From contig NZ_JIAU01000005.1 of NCBI RefSeq assembly GCF_000620665.1, positions 239,501-303,500 of the forward strand: 64,000 nucleotides of DNA, given 5' to 3'. Positions within the stretch are counted from its first letter, which is position 1. Every line of letters starts with the position of its first letter. This stretch comes from Sphingomonas sp. URHD0057 (lineage in GTDB: Bacteria; Pseudomonadota; Alphaproteobacteria; Sphingomonadales; Sphingomonadaceae). The notes below the pieces were generated by a model. That model saw only the letters and a program-made list of their open reading frames with translations. It had not been told where the DNA came from and did no database searches. Both the position numbers and the translations under genes were made by a program. Below, one piece after another: positions 52,466-63,823 of the stretch.

Positions 52466-53563
52466 CTAATCGGAGGCGACGACCTCCGGTCCTTCGCCCT
52501 CTTCCGCCGCCTCGCGCCGGCTGAGGTCGACCAGCACCACTTTCAGTGTCGCCAGCACGGGATCGGCGAACAGCACGCCGAGGACCCCGAACAGGGCGCC
52601 CATCAGCAGCTGCATGCCCAGCACGATCGCGGGCGCGAGGTCGACCGTCCGCCGCGCGATGTAGGGGACGACCAGATAGCCATCGATATTCTGGACAAAG
52701 AAGTAGACGAAGATCGCATAGAGGCCTTGATGCGGCCCGGCGGAGAAACCGACCGCGACCATCAGCACGCCAGAAGTGATCGCGCCGATGTTCGGGATGA
52801 ACGCAAGGACGCCGGTGACGAGGCCGAGCAGAGCCGCCATCGGGACGCCGCCGATCATCAGCATGATCCAGGTGAAGACGCCCTCGAAGATCATTCCCAC
52901 GAGGCGCCCGAACAGCAGCCGCCGAAGGGTGAAGCCGACATGTTCGGCAATGCGGTAGAAGCCGGCGCGGTGCCGCACCGGGAGCATCCAGGCGATGCCG
53001 CGGTCGTAGATGCGCGGCTCGGCGGCCAGGAAGATGCCGATCACGAGCATGGCGATGAAGCTCGCGACCGCACCGATCGCGCTGCCCACCGCGGTCGTCA
53101 GCCGGCCGACCGATCCCAGCAGCTGGCTGCCGATGTTGGTCGGCTGGCTCGTGGGCATCAGCCCGAGCGAGGCGACGAAGGCGATGACCCGGTTGAACTG
53201 CTCGGTGACGACGAGGCGCAGCGCCTCGGCCTGGGCGGCGATGGTCGTGCCGGCAAACCAGAACACCCAGCCGAGGAAGCCGAAGCCGAGAATCAGCGTC
53301 AGCAGCAGGCGCCAGCCGCGCGGTATGGGAAGGAAGCGGCCGAGCAGCCGGACGCCGCCATCGAGAAAGACGGCGAAGATCGCGCCGCCGACGATCAGCA
53401 GCAGCGGCTGGGCGAGGACGATGACGCCGACGATCGCCAGCGCCATGCCGAGCCACACCGCGGCCTTGGCGATCTCGCGCCTGACCAGGGGGTCGCGGAA
53501 CTCCGCCGGACCAGGCCGCTCGACATGCGGCTCGGTGGTCGGCGGGGCTTTCCGCGTCGCCAT
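52466..53563 (-). CDS. AI-2E/PerM-family membrane protein
   Basis: 365 residues, about seven to eight hydrophobic segments. ERPGPAEFRDP then the hydrophobic cores AVWLGMALAIVGVIVLAQPL and FAVFLDGGVRLLG fit PerM-type proteins. GVLAFIPNIGAITSGVLMV is close to the conserved P-x-I/V-G-x-x-I motif, and GMQLLMGALFGVLGVLFADP to the family's final helices. Family members are annotated as AI-2 exporters or permeases; transport by this one is unproven. Its ATG shares a base with the lepB stop. Confidence 0.85.
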   Translation of the reverse strand: MATRKAPPTTEPHVERPGPAEFRDPLVRREIAKAAVWLGMALAIVGVIVLAQPLLLIVGGAIFAVFLDGGVRLLGRFLPIPRGWRLLLTLILGFGFLGWVFWFAGTTIAAQAEALRLVVTEQFNRVIAFVASLGLMPTSQPTNIGSQLLGSVGRLTTAVGSAIGAVASFIAMLVIGIFLAAEPRIYDRGIAWMLPVRHRAGFYRIAEHVGFTLRRLLFGRLVGMIFEGVFTWIMLMIGGVPMAALLGLVTGVLAFIPNIGAITSGVLMVAVGFSAGPHQGLYAIFVYFFVQNIDGYLVVPYIARRTVDLAPAIVLGMQLLMGALFGVLGVLFADPVLATLKVVLVDLSRREAAEEGEGPEVVASD

Positions 53564-54438
53564 CAGCTGTTCCTGAGTGACTTTCCGGCGCGGCCGGGGC
53601 GCAGCGCTTCAAGCCAGGTCAACGGGTTCCACCATTTGGTCGACCCGTCGAGCGAGAAGGTGATGAACTCGGCGCGGCCACCGATATTCTCCCACGGCAC
53701 CGGCCCGCCGAGCCCACCCTGCCATTCGGGCACGCGGCTGTCGGCGCTGTCGTCGCGGTTGTCGCCCATCAGCCATAGGTGCCCGGCGGGAATGTGCACC
53801 GGTCCGAAATTGTCCTCCGGAGTGAGGCCGAGCTCGACCGTGTCGTAGGAGCGGCCGTTGGACAGCGTCTCGCGGATCGTCGGCACCTGGCAGACCATGC
53901 CGCCGTCCTTGCCGGGCATGCGATAGGGCAGCAGCTTGTCGTCCTGGCCCGCTCCGCATGGCGAGTTGACGTCGACCGGCACGAGCGTCGGTGCGCGCTT
54001 TGCGCGCTTCACCGGCTCGCCGTTGATGATGAGGGTGCCGTTGACCATCCGGATCACGTCGCCGGGGAGGCCGATGACGCGCTTGATGTAGTCGGTGCGC
54101 GTGCCGGGGGGCGTGACGATGACGATGTCGCCGCGCTCGGGCAGCCTGCCGAACACTCGCCCCTGCATCGGCGGGACGACGTGGAAGCTCGGGCTGACCC
54201 ACGACCAGCCGTAGGGATATTTGGTTACCACCAGCCGGTCGCCCGTCAGCAGGCCCGGCATCATCGATTCGGATGGAATGTAGAAGGGCTTGGCGATGAA
54301 GCTGTGGAACGCGAGCACGGCGACCAGTACCCACAGCAGGCCCTTGATCTCGCGCCACAGCGCGGAGCCTTCGTCCTTCTTCTCGGCTGGCGGGGCTTCG
54401 GGTTCGGCGCTCGCCTCAGGCACGGTATCGCTCAACAC
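53563..54438 (-). CDS. lepB: signal peptidase I
   Basis: 291 residues. One N-terminal membrane helix (LLWVLVAVLAFHSFIAKPFY). The catalytic Ser is in YIPSESMMPGLLTGD and the catalytic Lys in TRTDYIKRVIGLPGD, with the box E GHLWLMGDNRDDSADSR. It cleaves signal peptides from exported proteins at the inner membrane. It follows acpS with no gap, and belongs to the pyrE-pdxJ-acpS-lepB cluster. Confidence 0.97.
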   Translation of the reverse strand: MLSDTVPEASAEPEAPPAEKKDEGSALWREIKGLLWVLVAVLAFHSFIAKPFYIPSESMMPGLLTGDRLVVTKYPYGWSWVSPSFHVVPPMQGRVFGRLPERGDIVIVTPPGTRTDYIKRVIGLPGDVIRMVNGTLIINGEPVKRAKRAPTLVPVDVNSPCGAGQDDKLLPYRMPGKDGGMVCQVPTIRETLSNGRSYDTVELGLTPEDNFGPVHIPAGHLWLMGDNRDDSADSRVPEWQGGLGGPVPWENIGGRAEFITFSLDGSTKWWNPLTWLEALRPGRAGKSLRNS

Positions 54439-54846
54439 TCAGGGCTCCAGCTTGCGGGCGGTCAGGATCACGAAGGCCTGCGCCCAGGGGTAATCGTCGG
54501 TCATCGTCAGATGTATGTCGACGGCGTGGCCGTCCGGCGCAAGAGCGTCAAGCCGAGCCTTCGCGCCGCCGGTGAGCTGTAGCGTGGGCTTCCCGGACGG
54601 CAGATTAACGACGCCGATGTCCTTCATATGGACGCCGCGCTTGAACCCGGTTCCGACGGCCTTGGAGAAGGCTTCCTTGGCGGCGAAGCGCTTGGCCAGC
54701 GTGCCGGCGGTGGTGTGTGGGCGCGAGGCAGCCTTGGCGCGCTCGGTCTCGGTGAAGACCCGCTGGAGGAATTTGTCGCTCCAGCGCGCTAGCGACTTCT
54801 CGATCCGCTCGATGTTGCAGAGGTCCGAACCGATGCCGACGATCAC
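54439..54846 (-). CDS. acpS: holo-[acyl-carrier-protein] synthase
   Basis: 135 residues. Magnesium/substrate residues Asp in [16 protein letters not shown] and Glu in [17 protein letters not shown] are present. It moves phosphopantetheine from CoA to acyl carrier protein. The start overlaps the pdxJ stop by 4 nt; its stop directly precedes the lepB start. Confidence 0.97.
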   Translation of the reverse strand: MIVGIGSDLCNIERIEKSLARWSDKFLQRVFTETERAKAASRPHTTAGTLAKRFAAKEAFSKAVGTGFKRGVHMKDIGVVNLPSGKPTLQLTGGAKARLDALAPDGHAVDIHLTMTDDYPWAQAFVILTARKLEP

Positions 54847-55571
54847 CGCGCTTCGTCCATCAACTTGCGCATTCGGCGCACGCTGGCGTCGAGGCCGGTG
54901 AAGATCGCCTCGCCGATCAGGAAATGGCCGATGTTGAGTTCGGCGAGCTGGGGAATCGCAGCGACCGGTATGACATTATCGAAGGTCAGGCCGTGACCGG
55001 CGTGGGGCTCGATGCCATTCTTGGCCGCGAGCGCCGCGTAATCGGCGATGCGTTTCAACTCGGCCGTTCGCTCCTCGCCCTCGACGTGGGCGTAGCGACC
55101 GGTGTGGAACTCGACGACCGGCGCGCCGAGGCGGACCGCGGCCGCCACCTGCTGTTCGGTCGGCTCAATGAACAGGCTGACGCGGATGTTCGCCGCTCCC
55201 AGCTTGTCGACATAATAAGCGAGGTGGTTGTGCTGGCCGGCGGCGTCGAGCCCGCCTTCGGTGGTGCGCTCCTCGCGCTTCTCGGGAACGATGCATGCGG
55301 CATGCGGCCGATGCCGGAGCGCGATTTCCAGCATCTCCTCGGTCGCCGCCATCTCGAGGTTCAGCGGCAGATCGATCTCGGCCATCAGGCGGTCGATGTC
55401 GTTGTCGGTGATGTGACGCCGATCTTCGCGCAGATGCGCCGTGATCCCGTCGGCGCCGGCCTCGGCCGCGATATGCGCGGCACGGACCGGATCGGGATGG
55501 TCGCCACCGCGCGCGTTCCGGATGGTCGCGACGTGGTCGATGTTGACGCCGAGGCGGAGTCGGCCGGTCAC
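54843..55571 (-). CDS. pdxJ: pyridoxine 5'-phosphate synthase
   Basis: 242 residues. [31 protein letters not shown] and [11 protein letters not shown] carry the active-site residues of PdxJ. It condenses 3-amino-2-oxopropyl phosphate with deoxyxylulose phosphate to give vitamin B6. It overlaps pyrE upstream and acpS downstream by 4 nt each (ATGA). Confidence 0.97.
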   Translation of the reverse strand: MTGRLRLGVNIDHVATIRNARGGDHPDPVRAAHIAAEAGADGITAHLREDRRHITDNDIDRLMAEIDLPLNLEMAATEEMLEIALRHRPHAACIVPEKREERTTEGGLDAAGQHNHLAYYVDKLGAANIRVSLFIEPTEQQVAAAVRLGAPVVEFHTGRYAHVEGEERTAELKRIADYAALAAKNGIEPHAGHGLTFDNVIPVAAIPQLAELNIGHFLIGEAIFTGLDASVRRMRKLMDEAR

Positions 55572-56155
55572 GCGGCGGCGCGGCTCCCGGGTTTCACCGC
55601 GGGGATCGACGCCAGGTCCGGCGGAAGCGCGTCGGCCTCGTAAGTCGGCACGTCGATCTGGATCAGCGGGAAGAACGGCACGCCAAGGTCGGCATTGCCG
55701 CCCGAGCGATCGACCAGCGCCGCCTCGGCAACGACGTCGCCGCCGGCCGCGCGCACGGCCTCGATCGCCTCACGCGACGACAGGCCGGTGGTTACCACGT
55801 CCTCGACCATCAATACCCTGGCGCCCGGATTGAGGTGGAAGCCGCGGCGAAGCTCGAACACGCCCTGCGGCCGTTCGACGAACATTGCGGGACGGCCAAG
55901 CGCTCGGCCCATCTCATGGCCGATGATCACGCCGCCCATGGCGGGGGAGATGACGACGTCGATCCGCTCGCGCAGCTCAGCCGGGATGCGCGATGCCAGC
56001 TCGCTTGCCAGCCGCCCCGCACGGACGCCGTCCATCAGCACGCGGGCGCACTGGAGGTAGCGCGGGCTGCGCAGGCCGGAGGAGAGAATGAAATGCCCTT
56101 CCAGCAACGCATCGGCGGCGCGGAATTCGGCGAGGATTTCGTCGTCGCTCATCAT
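55568..56155 (-). CDS. pyrE: orotate phosphoribosyltransferase
   Basis: 195 residues from the ATG at 56155 (tandem ATG at 56152 is equally possible); the frame runs on to 56194. Substrate loop [38 protein letters not shown], and the PRPP-binding motif [17 protein letters not shown] are intact. It joins orotate to PRPP in pyrimidine synthesis. First gene of the pyrE-pdxJ-acpS-lepB cluster, divergent from ctaC. Confidence 0.96.
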   Translation of the reverse strand: MMSDDEILAEFRAADALLEGHFILSSGLRSPRYLQCARVLMDGVRAGRLASELASRIPAELRERIDVVISPAMGGVIIGHEMGRALGRPAMFVERPQGVFELRRGFHLNPGARVLMVEDVVTTGLSSREAIEAVRAAGGDVVAEAALVDRSGGNADLGVPFFPLIQIDVPTYEADALPPDLASIPAVKPGSRAAA

Positions 56156-56307
56156 CGTGACCGTGCCATTAGGCTGCGCCGGACGGCCCTTCAACCATTG
56201 CCGGGATGAACCGCTTGAGGCTCGGAAAACCGGCGCCTATAGAGCCGAGCAAATCTAGAGGGGACGCGCATTCGCGCCTCCAGTCCCAACGCATGCCAGG
56301 GGTGAAG

Positions 56308-57387
56308 ATGAGACTGATTGGATGGGCGATCGCCTTGGCCATGGCGGGGCTGACACCCGCGGCCGCGCAAACCCCGCCGAGTACGACTGCTCCAGCCAGC
56401 ACCGCCGCCGCGCCCTCGGCGACGCCGCCCGCCAGCACCGCGCAGGACGCGACCAAGCCCGACGCCGCCCAGCCGGCGATCGTTCCGGGCAGCGTTGGGC
56501 ACATGATCCCAACGCCGGGCATCGGGGAGCCGGACGGCCGCAAGGGCATCCAGTATCAGGTTACCCCGCTCGGCGAACGCGCGGCGCGGTTCCACAACGG
56601 GCCGCTGATGTGGATCGCGGTGATCATCTGCATCGTCGTTCTAGGCCTGCTGCTGTGGACCATGTACCGCTATCGTCGCGGCAGGAATCCCATTCCATCG
56701 CGCAACTCGCACAATACTCTGATCGAGATAATCTGGACCCTGGTCCCGGTGCTGATCCTGGTCGGCATCGCCGTCCCGTCAATCAGCCTCCTCAGCGCTC
56801 AATATAGCCCGCCGCCCGCCGACGTGACGATCAAGGTGACCGGCCACCAATGGTATTGGAGCTACGAATATCCCGACAACGGCGTCGGCTTCGACAGCTA
56901 CATGCTGAAGGAAGCCGGCGACCCGACGCGCCAGGCCAACCAGCGCGCCCGCACCGACGACGACGGCCCGCCGCTCCTGGCGGTCGACGAGCGGATCGTG
57001 GTTCCCGTCGGCAAGGTGGTGAAGTTCATGATCACCGCCGACGACGTCATCCACAGCTTTGCCGTACCGGCCTTCTGGATCAAGCAGGACGCCAACCCCG
57101 GCCAGCTGCACGAAACCTGGGTCAAGGTCGACCGGCCGGGCGTCTATTTCGGCCAGTGCTCGGAACTATGCGGCGCCCGCCACGGCTTCATGCCGATCGG
57201 CGTCGAGGCCGTCCCGCCGGCGCAGTTCGCGGCCTGGGTCGCGTCCAAGGGCGGCCATCTCAAGGGCGCCACCCCGCCGGCTGCTGCCGCCGCGCCCGCC
57301 GCGACGACGCCGGCCGCCGCCCAGCCCCAGGCGGCCGCCGCGATCGAACAGCCCGCGACCAACCAAGCCGCGACCGCACAGAATTAA
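56308..57387 (+). CDS. ctaC: cytochrome c oxidase subunit II
   Basis: 359 residues from the ATG at 56308, preceded by CAGGGG; ATG at 56293 is an alternative. Signal peptide about 1-19, then a Ala/Pro/Thr-rich stretch, two membrane helices (LMWIAVIICIVVLGLLLWTM and TLVPVLILVGIAVPSISLLS), then the CuA domain. Copper ligands are in HSFAVPAFWIK and GQCSELCGARHGFMPI; aromatics for electron entry are in GHQWYWSYEYPD. An Ala/Pro-rich tail of about 55 residues is an addition. First of the oxidase genes. Confidence 0.95.
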   Translation: MRLIGWAIALAMAGLTPAAAQTPPSTTAPASTAAAPSATPPASTAQDATKPDAAQPAIVPGSVGHMIPTPGIGEPDGRKGIQYQVTPLGERAARFHNGPLMWIAVIICIVVLGLLLWTMYRYRRGRNPIPSRNSHNTLIEIIWTLVPVLILVGIAVPSISLLSAQYSPPPADVTIKVTGHQWYWSYEYPDNGVGFDSYMLKEAGDPTRQANQRARTDDDGPPLLAVDERIVVPVGKVVKFMITADDVIHSFAVPAFWIKQDANPGQLHETWVKVDRPGVYFGQCSELCGARHGFMPIGVEAVPPAQFAAWVASKGGHLKGATPPAAAAAPAATTPAAAQPQAAAAIEQPATNQAATAQN

Positions 57388-59082
<1,695 letters not shown>

Positions 59083-59104
59083 GCAAAGCGAACGTGTTCA
59101 AGAG

Positions 59105-59128
59105 CGCCCCGGTCCGTTGGCCGGGGCG
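59105..59128 (+). terminator. intrinsic terminator after ctaD
   Basis: CGCCCCGG (59105-59112) pairs with CCGGGGCG (59121-59128) and is followed by TTTTCTT. It would end most ctaCD transcripts before the assembly genes, allowing more of subunits I and II, or a separate promoter for ctaB onwards. Confidence 0.85.
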
Positions 59129-59205
59129 TTTTCTTATCGCCGCGTGCAGGAGAGGTGGTGGGAGGGGCTTTTCGCCTCTGGCCCAAGCCCTTATAGGGCG
59201 CGTCA

Positions 59206-60114
59206 ATGCCCGCCATTGAGATGAGCAATCCAGCCGCGCTTCCGGCCGACTGGCGCGATATCCTCGCGCTGACCAAGCCGCGCGTCATGTCCCTGGTCGT
59301 GTTCACGGGATTGTGCGGAATGCTCGCCGCGCCGGTCACGCCGCCGCTGGCGCTCGGCTTTACCGCGATCCTCTGCATCGCGCTCGGGGCGGGCGCATGC
59401 GGCGCGCTCAACCAATGGTACGAGGTCGATGTCGACGCAAAGATGCGGCGCACGGCCAAACGTCCGCTGCCCGCCGGGCGGATGGACCGCGACGTCGCGC
59501 TGCAGTTCGGGGTTGGTCTCGGCGCCTTCTCGGTGTTGTTGATGGGCCTCGCGACCAATTGGCTGGCGGCCGTCCTGCTGGCGGTGTCGATCCTGTTCTA
59601 CGTGCTGGTTTACACGGTGTGGCTGAAGCCGCGCACGGCGCAGAATATCGTCATCGGCGGAGCGGCGGGCGCCTTTCCGCCGCTGATCGGATGGGTCGCC
59701 GCAACCGGGCGTGTCGACGTGCTTCCGCTGCTGCTGTTCGTGATCGTGTTCCTGTGGACTCCGCCTCACTTCTGGGCGCTGTCGCTGTTCGTGCGCTCCG
59801 ATTATGCGGCGGCCGGAATTCCGATGCTGCCGGTGGTGGCGGGGCCACAGAACACGCGTCGCCAGATTTTCGCCTACAGCCTGGTGATGACGGCCGCGGC
59901 GCTCGCGCCGTGGCCGATGGCACTCGCCGGGCCGATCTACGGAATCAGTGCGGCAATCCTGAGTTTGGTGTTTGTCGTGCTCGCCGCGCGCGTCATGGGC
60001 AACCGGTCGACCGAGCCCGCCCAGATGGGCCCGGAGAAGCATTTGTTCGCTTATTCCGTCTTCTATCTCTTCGCGTTGTTCATGGTGCTCGTGGTCGACC
60101 GGTTCCTCGCATGA
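59206..60114 (+). CDS. ctaB: protoheme IX farnesyltransferase (heme o synthase)
   Basis: 302 residues, about eight to nine membrane helices. Start ATG at 59206; a second ATG at 59221 ([13 protein letters not shown]) is possible. The UbiA-family motifs [21 protein letters not shown] and [20 protein letters not shown] are intact. It adds a farnesyl chain to heme b for oxidase assembly. The stop overlaps the small gene that follows (ATGA). Confidence 0.96.
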   Translation: MPAIEMSNPAALPADWRDILALTKPRVMSLVVFTGLCGMLAAPVTPPLALGFTAILCIALGAGACGALNQWYEVDVDAKMRRTAKRPLPAGRMDRDVALQFGVGLGAFSVLLMGLATNWLAAVLLAVSILFYVLVYTVWLKPRTAQNIVIGGAAGAFPPLIGWVAATGRVDVLPLLLFVIVFLWTPPHFWALSLFVRSDYAAAGIPMLPVVAGPQNTRRQIFAYSLVMTAAALAPWPMALAGPIYGISAAILSLVFVVLAARVMGNRSTEPAQMGPEKHLFAYSVFYLFALFMVLVVDRFLA

Positions 60115-60242
60115 CCAGGCTCGAGGACGAGGTCGTCCGCAAGCGCCAGCGCGAGCGAGCGAGGATCATGGCCTGGCTGCTCGGCGGCTTCGTCGTCCTG
60201 TTGTTCTTCATCACCATCGCCAAGACGGGGATCAACTGGTGA
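60111..60242 (+). CDS. small membrane protein of the oxidase locus (CoxF-like)
   Basis: 43 residues: charged [19 protein letters not shown], then one membrane helix [18 protein letters not shown] and a short TGINW tail. It overlaps ctaB (ATGA) and ctaG (GTGA), so it is clearly translated in the chain. A small helix protein at this site is common in alphaproteobacterial oxidase loci and has been called CoxF. Its exact role is unknown. Confidence 0.8.
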   Translation: MTRLEDEVVRKRQRERARIMAWLLGGFVVLLFFITIAKTGINW

Positions 60243-60772
60243 CCGCACTCGCCCACAACCGGAATACCAAGACTGCGCTGATCATGGCCGTGATCGTCGC
60301 CGCGATGATCGGACTGGCCTTCGCCAGCGTGCCGCTGTTCCGCATCTTCTGCGAGGCGACGGGATTTGCCGGCACCCCCCAGCGGGCCGAGAAGGCGCCG
60401 GGCGCGGTGGCCGGCCAGGTCGGCGTGCGCTTCGACGCCAACGTCCACCCCGGCCTGCCGTGGCGGTTCGAGCCGGAGCAGACCACTGTCCGGGTCAAGC
60501 CCGGCGCGCGGACGCAAATCTTCTATCGCGCCCAGAACCTCAGCGCGAAGACGATCACCGGGCAGGCCGTGTTCAACGTCAGCCCCGACCAGGTCGGCAA
60601 ATATTTCAAGAAGATCCAATGCTTCTGCTTCACCGAGCAGACGCTCAAAGCGGGCGAGGCCAAGGACATGCCGGTGGTCTTCTTCGTTGATCCCCAGATC
60701 ACCAAGGATCCGGACACCAAGGACATCGACGAGATTACCCTGAGCTACACTTTCTACCCGACTGGAAGTTGA
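60239..60772 (+). CDS. ctaG: cytochrome c oxidase assembly protein CtaG (copper delivery)
   Basis: 177 residues from the GTG at 60239, which overlaps the preceding stop (GTGA). One N-terminal membrane helix (IMAVIVAAMIGLAFASVPLF) leads to a periplasmic domain. The copper-binding CFCF in KKIQCFCFTEQTL and VFFVDPQI are conserved Cox11/CtaG features. It delivers copper to the CuB site of subunit I. Confidence 0.95.
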   Translation: MTALAHNRNTKTALIMAVIVAAMIGLAFASVPLFRIFCEATGFAGTPQRAEKAPGAVAGQVGVRFDANVHPGLPWRFEPEQTTVRVKPGARTQIFYRAQNLSAKTITGQAVFNVSPDQVGKYFKKIQCFCFTEQTLKAGEAKDMPVVFFVDPQITKDPDTKDIDEITLSYTFYPTGS

Positions 60773-60821
60773 GCAAACGGGCCGCTAGAGCCGTGCCGAG
60801 CAACGAGGGAAAGCCGCATAA

Positions 60822-61640
60822 ATGGCCGCGACGAAGAACCACGACTACCATCTCGTAGACCCGGATCCGTGGCCGATCATCGGCGCGATCTGCGGCGGCC
60901 TGCTGTTCAGCGGGGCCGTGATGTGGTTCCACTCCAACCGCTACGGCGTCCCCGTCATGGTTCTTGGTTTCGCCGGCGTGATCATCACCATGATCAGCTG
61001 GTGGAAGAATACCATCGACGAGGCGCACACCGGCTATCATACACCGGTCGTCCAACTTCACCTGCGCTATGGGATGATCCTGTTCATCGCCTCCGAGGTG
61101 ATGTTCTTCCTGGCCTGGTTCTGGGCGTTCTTCGACAGCTCGCTGTTCCCGTCGGCGGTGGACGCGGTCGGCGGGCAATGGCCGCCGAAGGGCATCGAAG
61201 TGCTGAACCCGTGGGGCTTCCCGCTGCTCAACACGATGATCCTGCTGTGCTCCGGTACGACGGTCACCTATGCGCACCATTCGCTGATCCACGGCGACCG
61301 CGCCGGGCTCAAGCTCGGGCTGTGGATGACGATCTTGCTCGGCCTGCTGTTCACCAGCATACAGGCGTGGGAATATGCGCACGCGCCGTTCGCCTTCAAA
61401 GGCAATATCTACGGCGCGACCTTCTTTATGGCGACCGGCTTCCACGGCTTCCACGTGATCGTCGGCACCATCTTCCTGAGCGTGTGCCTGATCCGCTCCT
61501 ACAAGGGCGACTTCACGCCGAGGCAGCATTTCGGGTTCGAGGCGGCCGCCTGGTACTGGCATTTCGTCGACGTCGTCTGGCTGTTCCTGTTCACCTCGAT
61601 CTACGTCTGGGGCGGCTGGGGCGCGCCGGTCCACGGCTAG
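60822..61640 (+). CDS. ctaE: cytochrome c oxidase subunit III
   Basis: 272 residues, seven membrane helices. HDYHLVDPDPWPIIGAI opens the protein; SEVMFFLAWFWAFFDSSLFP, GTTVTYAHHSLIHGDR and FHGFHVIVGTIFLSVCLIRS are subunit III signatures, as is EAAAWYWHFVDVVWLFLFTS at the end. It stabilises the oxidase and its proton uptake. It follows ctaG after 49 nt. Confidence 0.97.
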   Translation: MAATKNHDYHLVDPDPWPIIGAICGGLLFSGAVMWFHSNRYGVPVMVLGFAGVIITMISWWKNTIDEAHTGYHTPVVQLHLRYGMILFIASEVMFFLAWFWAFFDSSLFPSAVDAVGGQWPPKGIEVLNPWGFPLLNTMILLCSGTTVTYAHHSLIHGDRAGLKLGLWMTILLGLLFTSIQAWEYAHAPFAFKGNIYGATFFMATGFHGFHVIVGTIFLSVCLIRSYKGDFTPRQHFGFEAAAWYWHFVDVVWLFLFTSIYVWGGWGAPVHG

Positions 61641-61647
61641 GGATGCG

Positions 61648-62004
61648 ATGGCGGAGCCGTCGCCTGTTGCGTTAGCGCTTGGCGGACGCTGCCCGCAGTG
61701 CGGAGCGCCCGGCCTGTTCGACGGCCTCGTCCGCTTCGCGCCCAAGTGCCGGGCCTGTGGGCTAGACTTTCACAGCTTTAACGTCGGCGACGGGCCAGCG
61801 GCGTTCCTGATCCTGATCGTCGGCGCGATCGTCACAATTGGGGCGATCACGCTCGAGCTTGCCGCCGAGCCGCCGTGGTGGGTGCATCTGGTGTGGATTC
61901 CGGTCGCGACCGGCCTGACGATCTTCGGCCTGGGGCTCGGCAAGGCGTGGCTGCTGGGCCAGGAATATCAGCACCGGGCGCGCGAAGGGCGCATCAGCGA
62001 ATGA
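61648..62004 (+). CDS. DUF983 membrane protein
   Basis: 118 residues. A zinc-binding-like N terminus with two Cys pairs (GGRCPQCGAPGLF and FAPKCRACGLDF) precedes two membrane helices (FLILIVGAIVTIGAITLELA and the WVHLVWIPVATGLTIFGLGL stretch). DUF983 genes are commonly placed between ctaE and the SURF1 gene, suggesting a role in oxidase assembly. The stop overlaps SURF1 by ATGA. Confidence 0.9.
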   Translation: MAEPSPVALALGGRCPQCGAPGLFDGLVRFAPKCRACGLDFHSFNVGDGPAAFLILIVGAIVTIGAITLELAAEPPWWVHLVWIPVATGLTIFGLGLGKAWLLGQEYQHRAREGRISE

Positions 62005-62600
62005 TCCGCCGCCTGCCCATCCTGCCAACGATCGTTGTCGTTGCCGCGGCGGCGTTGATGGTCGGGCTGGGGTTCTGGCAGATCCAGCGCGCGAGATGGA
62101 AAGAGGGGCTTCTCGCCCGCTATGCCAACGCCGACCGCCAGCCGCCGATCGTGTGGCCGACGGTGCCGCTCCGCCAGGACCTGCTCCCGCTGTTCCGTCA
62201 TGCGACGGGCGTCTGCCTGAGGCCGGTCGGCCAGCGCGCCGTTGCGGGCGAGAATCGTGCAGGCGAGCCGGGTTATGTCCATATCGTCGACTGCGTGACC
62301 GGCGCCGAAGGGCCGGGCATGAGCGTGGAGGTCGGCTGGTCGAAGAATCCGAACGCCAGGGTCAATTGGCCCGGCGGACCAGTCAGCGGGGTCATCGCGC
62401 CCGACCGGCGGACGGCGATGCGGCTGGTGGCGGGAAGCGCGCCGACGGGGCTCGAGCCGAGCGCGCCGCCGTCCTTATCGGCGATCCCCAACAATCATCG
62501 GTTTTATGCTGTGCAATGGTTTGCGTTCGCCGCAATCGCCTTGCTGATTTACGCGCTGGCGGTGAGGAAACGGCTGAAGGAAACGCCGCCTCCCCAATGA
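62001..62600 (+). CDS. SURF1-family oxidase assembly protein
   Basis: 199 residues from the ATG at 62001. Two membrane helices at the ends (ILPTIVVVAAAALMVGLGFW and YAVQWFAFAAIALLIYALAV) flank a periplasmic domain, the SURF1 layout. GFWQIQRARWKEGLLARY and NNHRFYAVQWFAFA are the conserved parts. It helps insert heme a into subunit I. At 199 residues it is somewhat short for the family. The stop overlaps the next gene by ATGA. Confidence 0.92.
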   Translation: MIRRLPILPTIVVVAAAALMVGLGFWQIQRARWKEGLLARYANADRQPPIVWPTVPLRQDLLPLFRHATGVCLRPVGQRAVAGENRAGEPGYVHIVDCVTGAEGPGMSVEVGWSKNPNARVNWPGGPVSGVIAPDRRTAMRLVAGSAPTGLEPSAPPSLSAIPNNHRFYAVQWFAFAAIALLIYALAVRKRLKETPPPQ

Positions 62601-63823
62601 TGAAGCTGACCACTCTCGATAATGGCTTGCGTGTGGTGAGCCGCGACATGCCGGGTCTCGAAACCGCCTCGGTGGGCGTCTTCGCGCGCTGCGGTGCCCG
62701 CGACGAGCCTGCCCACTTGAACGGGCTCGCGCATATCTTCGAGCATATGGTGTTCAAGGGCGCGGGCGGCCGCTCGGCGCGCGAGCTGAACGAAGCGATC
62801 GAGGACGTCGGCGGCGAGCTCAACGCCGCTACCGAGCGCGACGGCACGTCCTTCACTGCGGCGGTGATGGCCGAGCATGTGCCACTGGCGGTCGAGCTGA
62901 TCGCCGACCTGCTGCTCCGTCCGCACTTTTCAGCCGACGATTTGGAGCGCGAAAAAGAGGTCGTGCTGCAGGAATTGGCGGAGGTCGGCGACACCCCGTC
63001 GGACCTGATCTTCGACGAGCTGTGGGCAGCGTCATTCGGCGACCAGCCGCTCGGCCGCTCGATCCTCGGTGAGGAAGGGAGCATTCGGCGGGTTACCCCG
63101 GCCGACCTCCACGACTGGCGCGAACAGCAATATCGGGGGCAGGATCTGATTCTCGCCGCCGCCGGGAAGGTGTCGCACGACGCGCTGGTCGAAGTTGCCG
63201 AGCGGCACTTTAGCGAGCTTCCGACCGGCCAGGCGGAGATTGGCGAGCGGGCCAATTTCACCGGCGGCGTGCGGATCGGCCGCGTGGCAAGCGAGCAGGC
63301 ACACCTTACCTTCGGGTTCGAAGGCCCGGCCGAACGCGCGGATGATTATTTCGCGGCCCGTCTGTTCGCCGATGTCATCGGTGGCGGCGCTTCGTCACGG
63401 CTGTTCCACGAGGTCCGCGAGGAACGCGGGCTCGCCTACAGTGTCGGTGCGTCGCTCCACCCGTTCAGCGATGTCGGGCTGTTCTACGTTCACGCCTCGA
63501 CCTCGCCGCGCGAAGCTGCCGCCACGTCACACCTGATTGGCGAAATCCTTCGCGACAGCGTCGAGACGATTGCCGAGCGCGAGGTCGAGCGAGTGCGCAC
63601 CCGTGCAGCGGCGGGCCTGCTGATGCATCTCGAGACGCCGTGGGGACAGGCCTCCTACGCGGCGCGGCAGCTGGCGGTGTACGGCCGGCTCGTCGAGCCC
63701 GCGGAAGTGTTGGTGCAGCTTGCCAAGGTGACGCTTCAGGAGGTTTGCTCGGCGGGTGGGAGGATGCTCGGCGGGCCCCGCGCGACGGCGACGATCGGCG
63801 TTCCCGCCGTCCGTGCGGCGTGA
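62597..63823 (+). CDS. M16-family peptidase (processing-peptidase-like)
   Basis: 408 residues, no signal peptide. The inverted zinc motif is HIFEHMVFKG (HxxEH at about 47-51) and the distal Glu lies in EKEVVLQEL. The R/Y pair region FHEVREERGLAYSVGASLHP is typical of the half-size M16B enzymes that act as dimers and resemble mitochondrial processing peptidase. It is translationally coupled to SURF1, and its stop overlaps the next gene (GTGA). Confidence 0.92.
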   Translation: MMKLTTLDNGLRVVSRDMPGLETASVGVFARCGARDEPAHLNGLAHIFEHMVFKGAGGRSARELNEAIEDVGGELNAATERDGTSFTAAVMAEHVPLAVELIADLLLRPHFSADDLEREKEVVLQELAEVGDTPSDLIFDELWAASFGDQPLGRSILGEEGSIRRVTPADLHDWREQQYRGQDLILAAAGKVSHDALVEVAERHFSELPTGQAEIGERANFTGGVRIGRVASEQAHLTFGFEGPAERADDYFAARLFADVIGGGASSRLFHEVREERGLAYSVGASLHPFSDVGLFYVHASTSPREAAATSHLIGEILRDSVETIAEREVERVRTRAAAGLLMHLETPWGQASYAARQLAVYGRLVEPAEVLVQLAKVTLQEVCSAGGRMLGGPRATATIGVPAVRAA

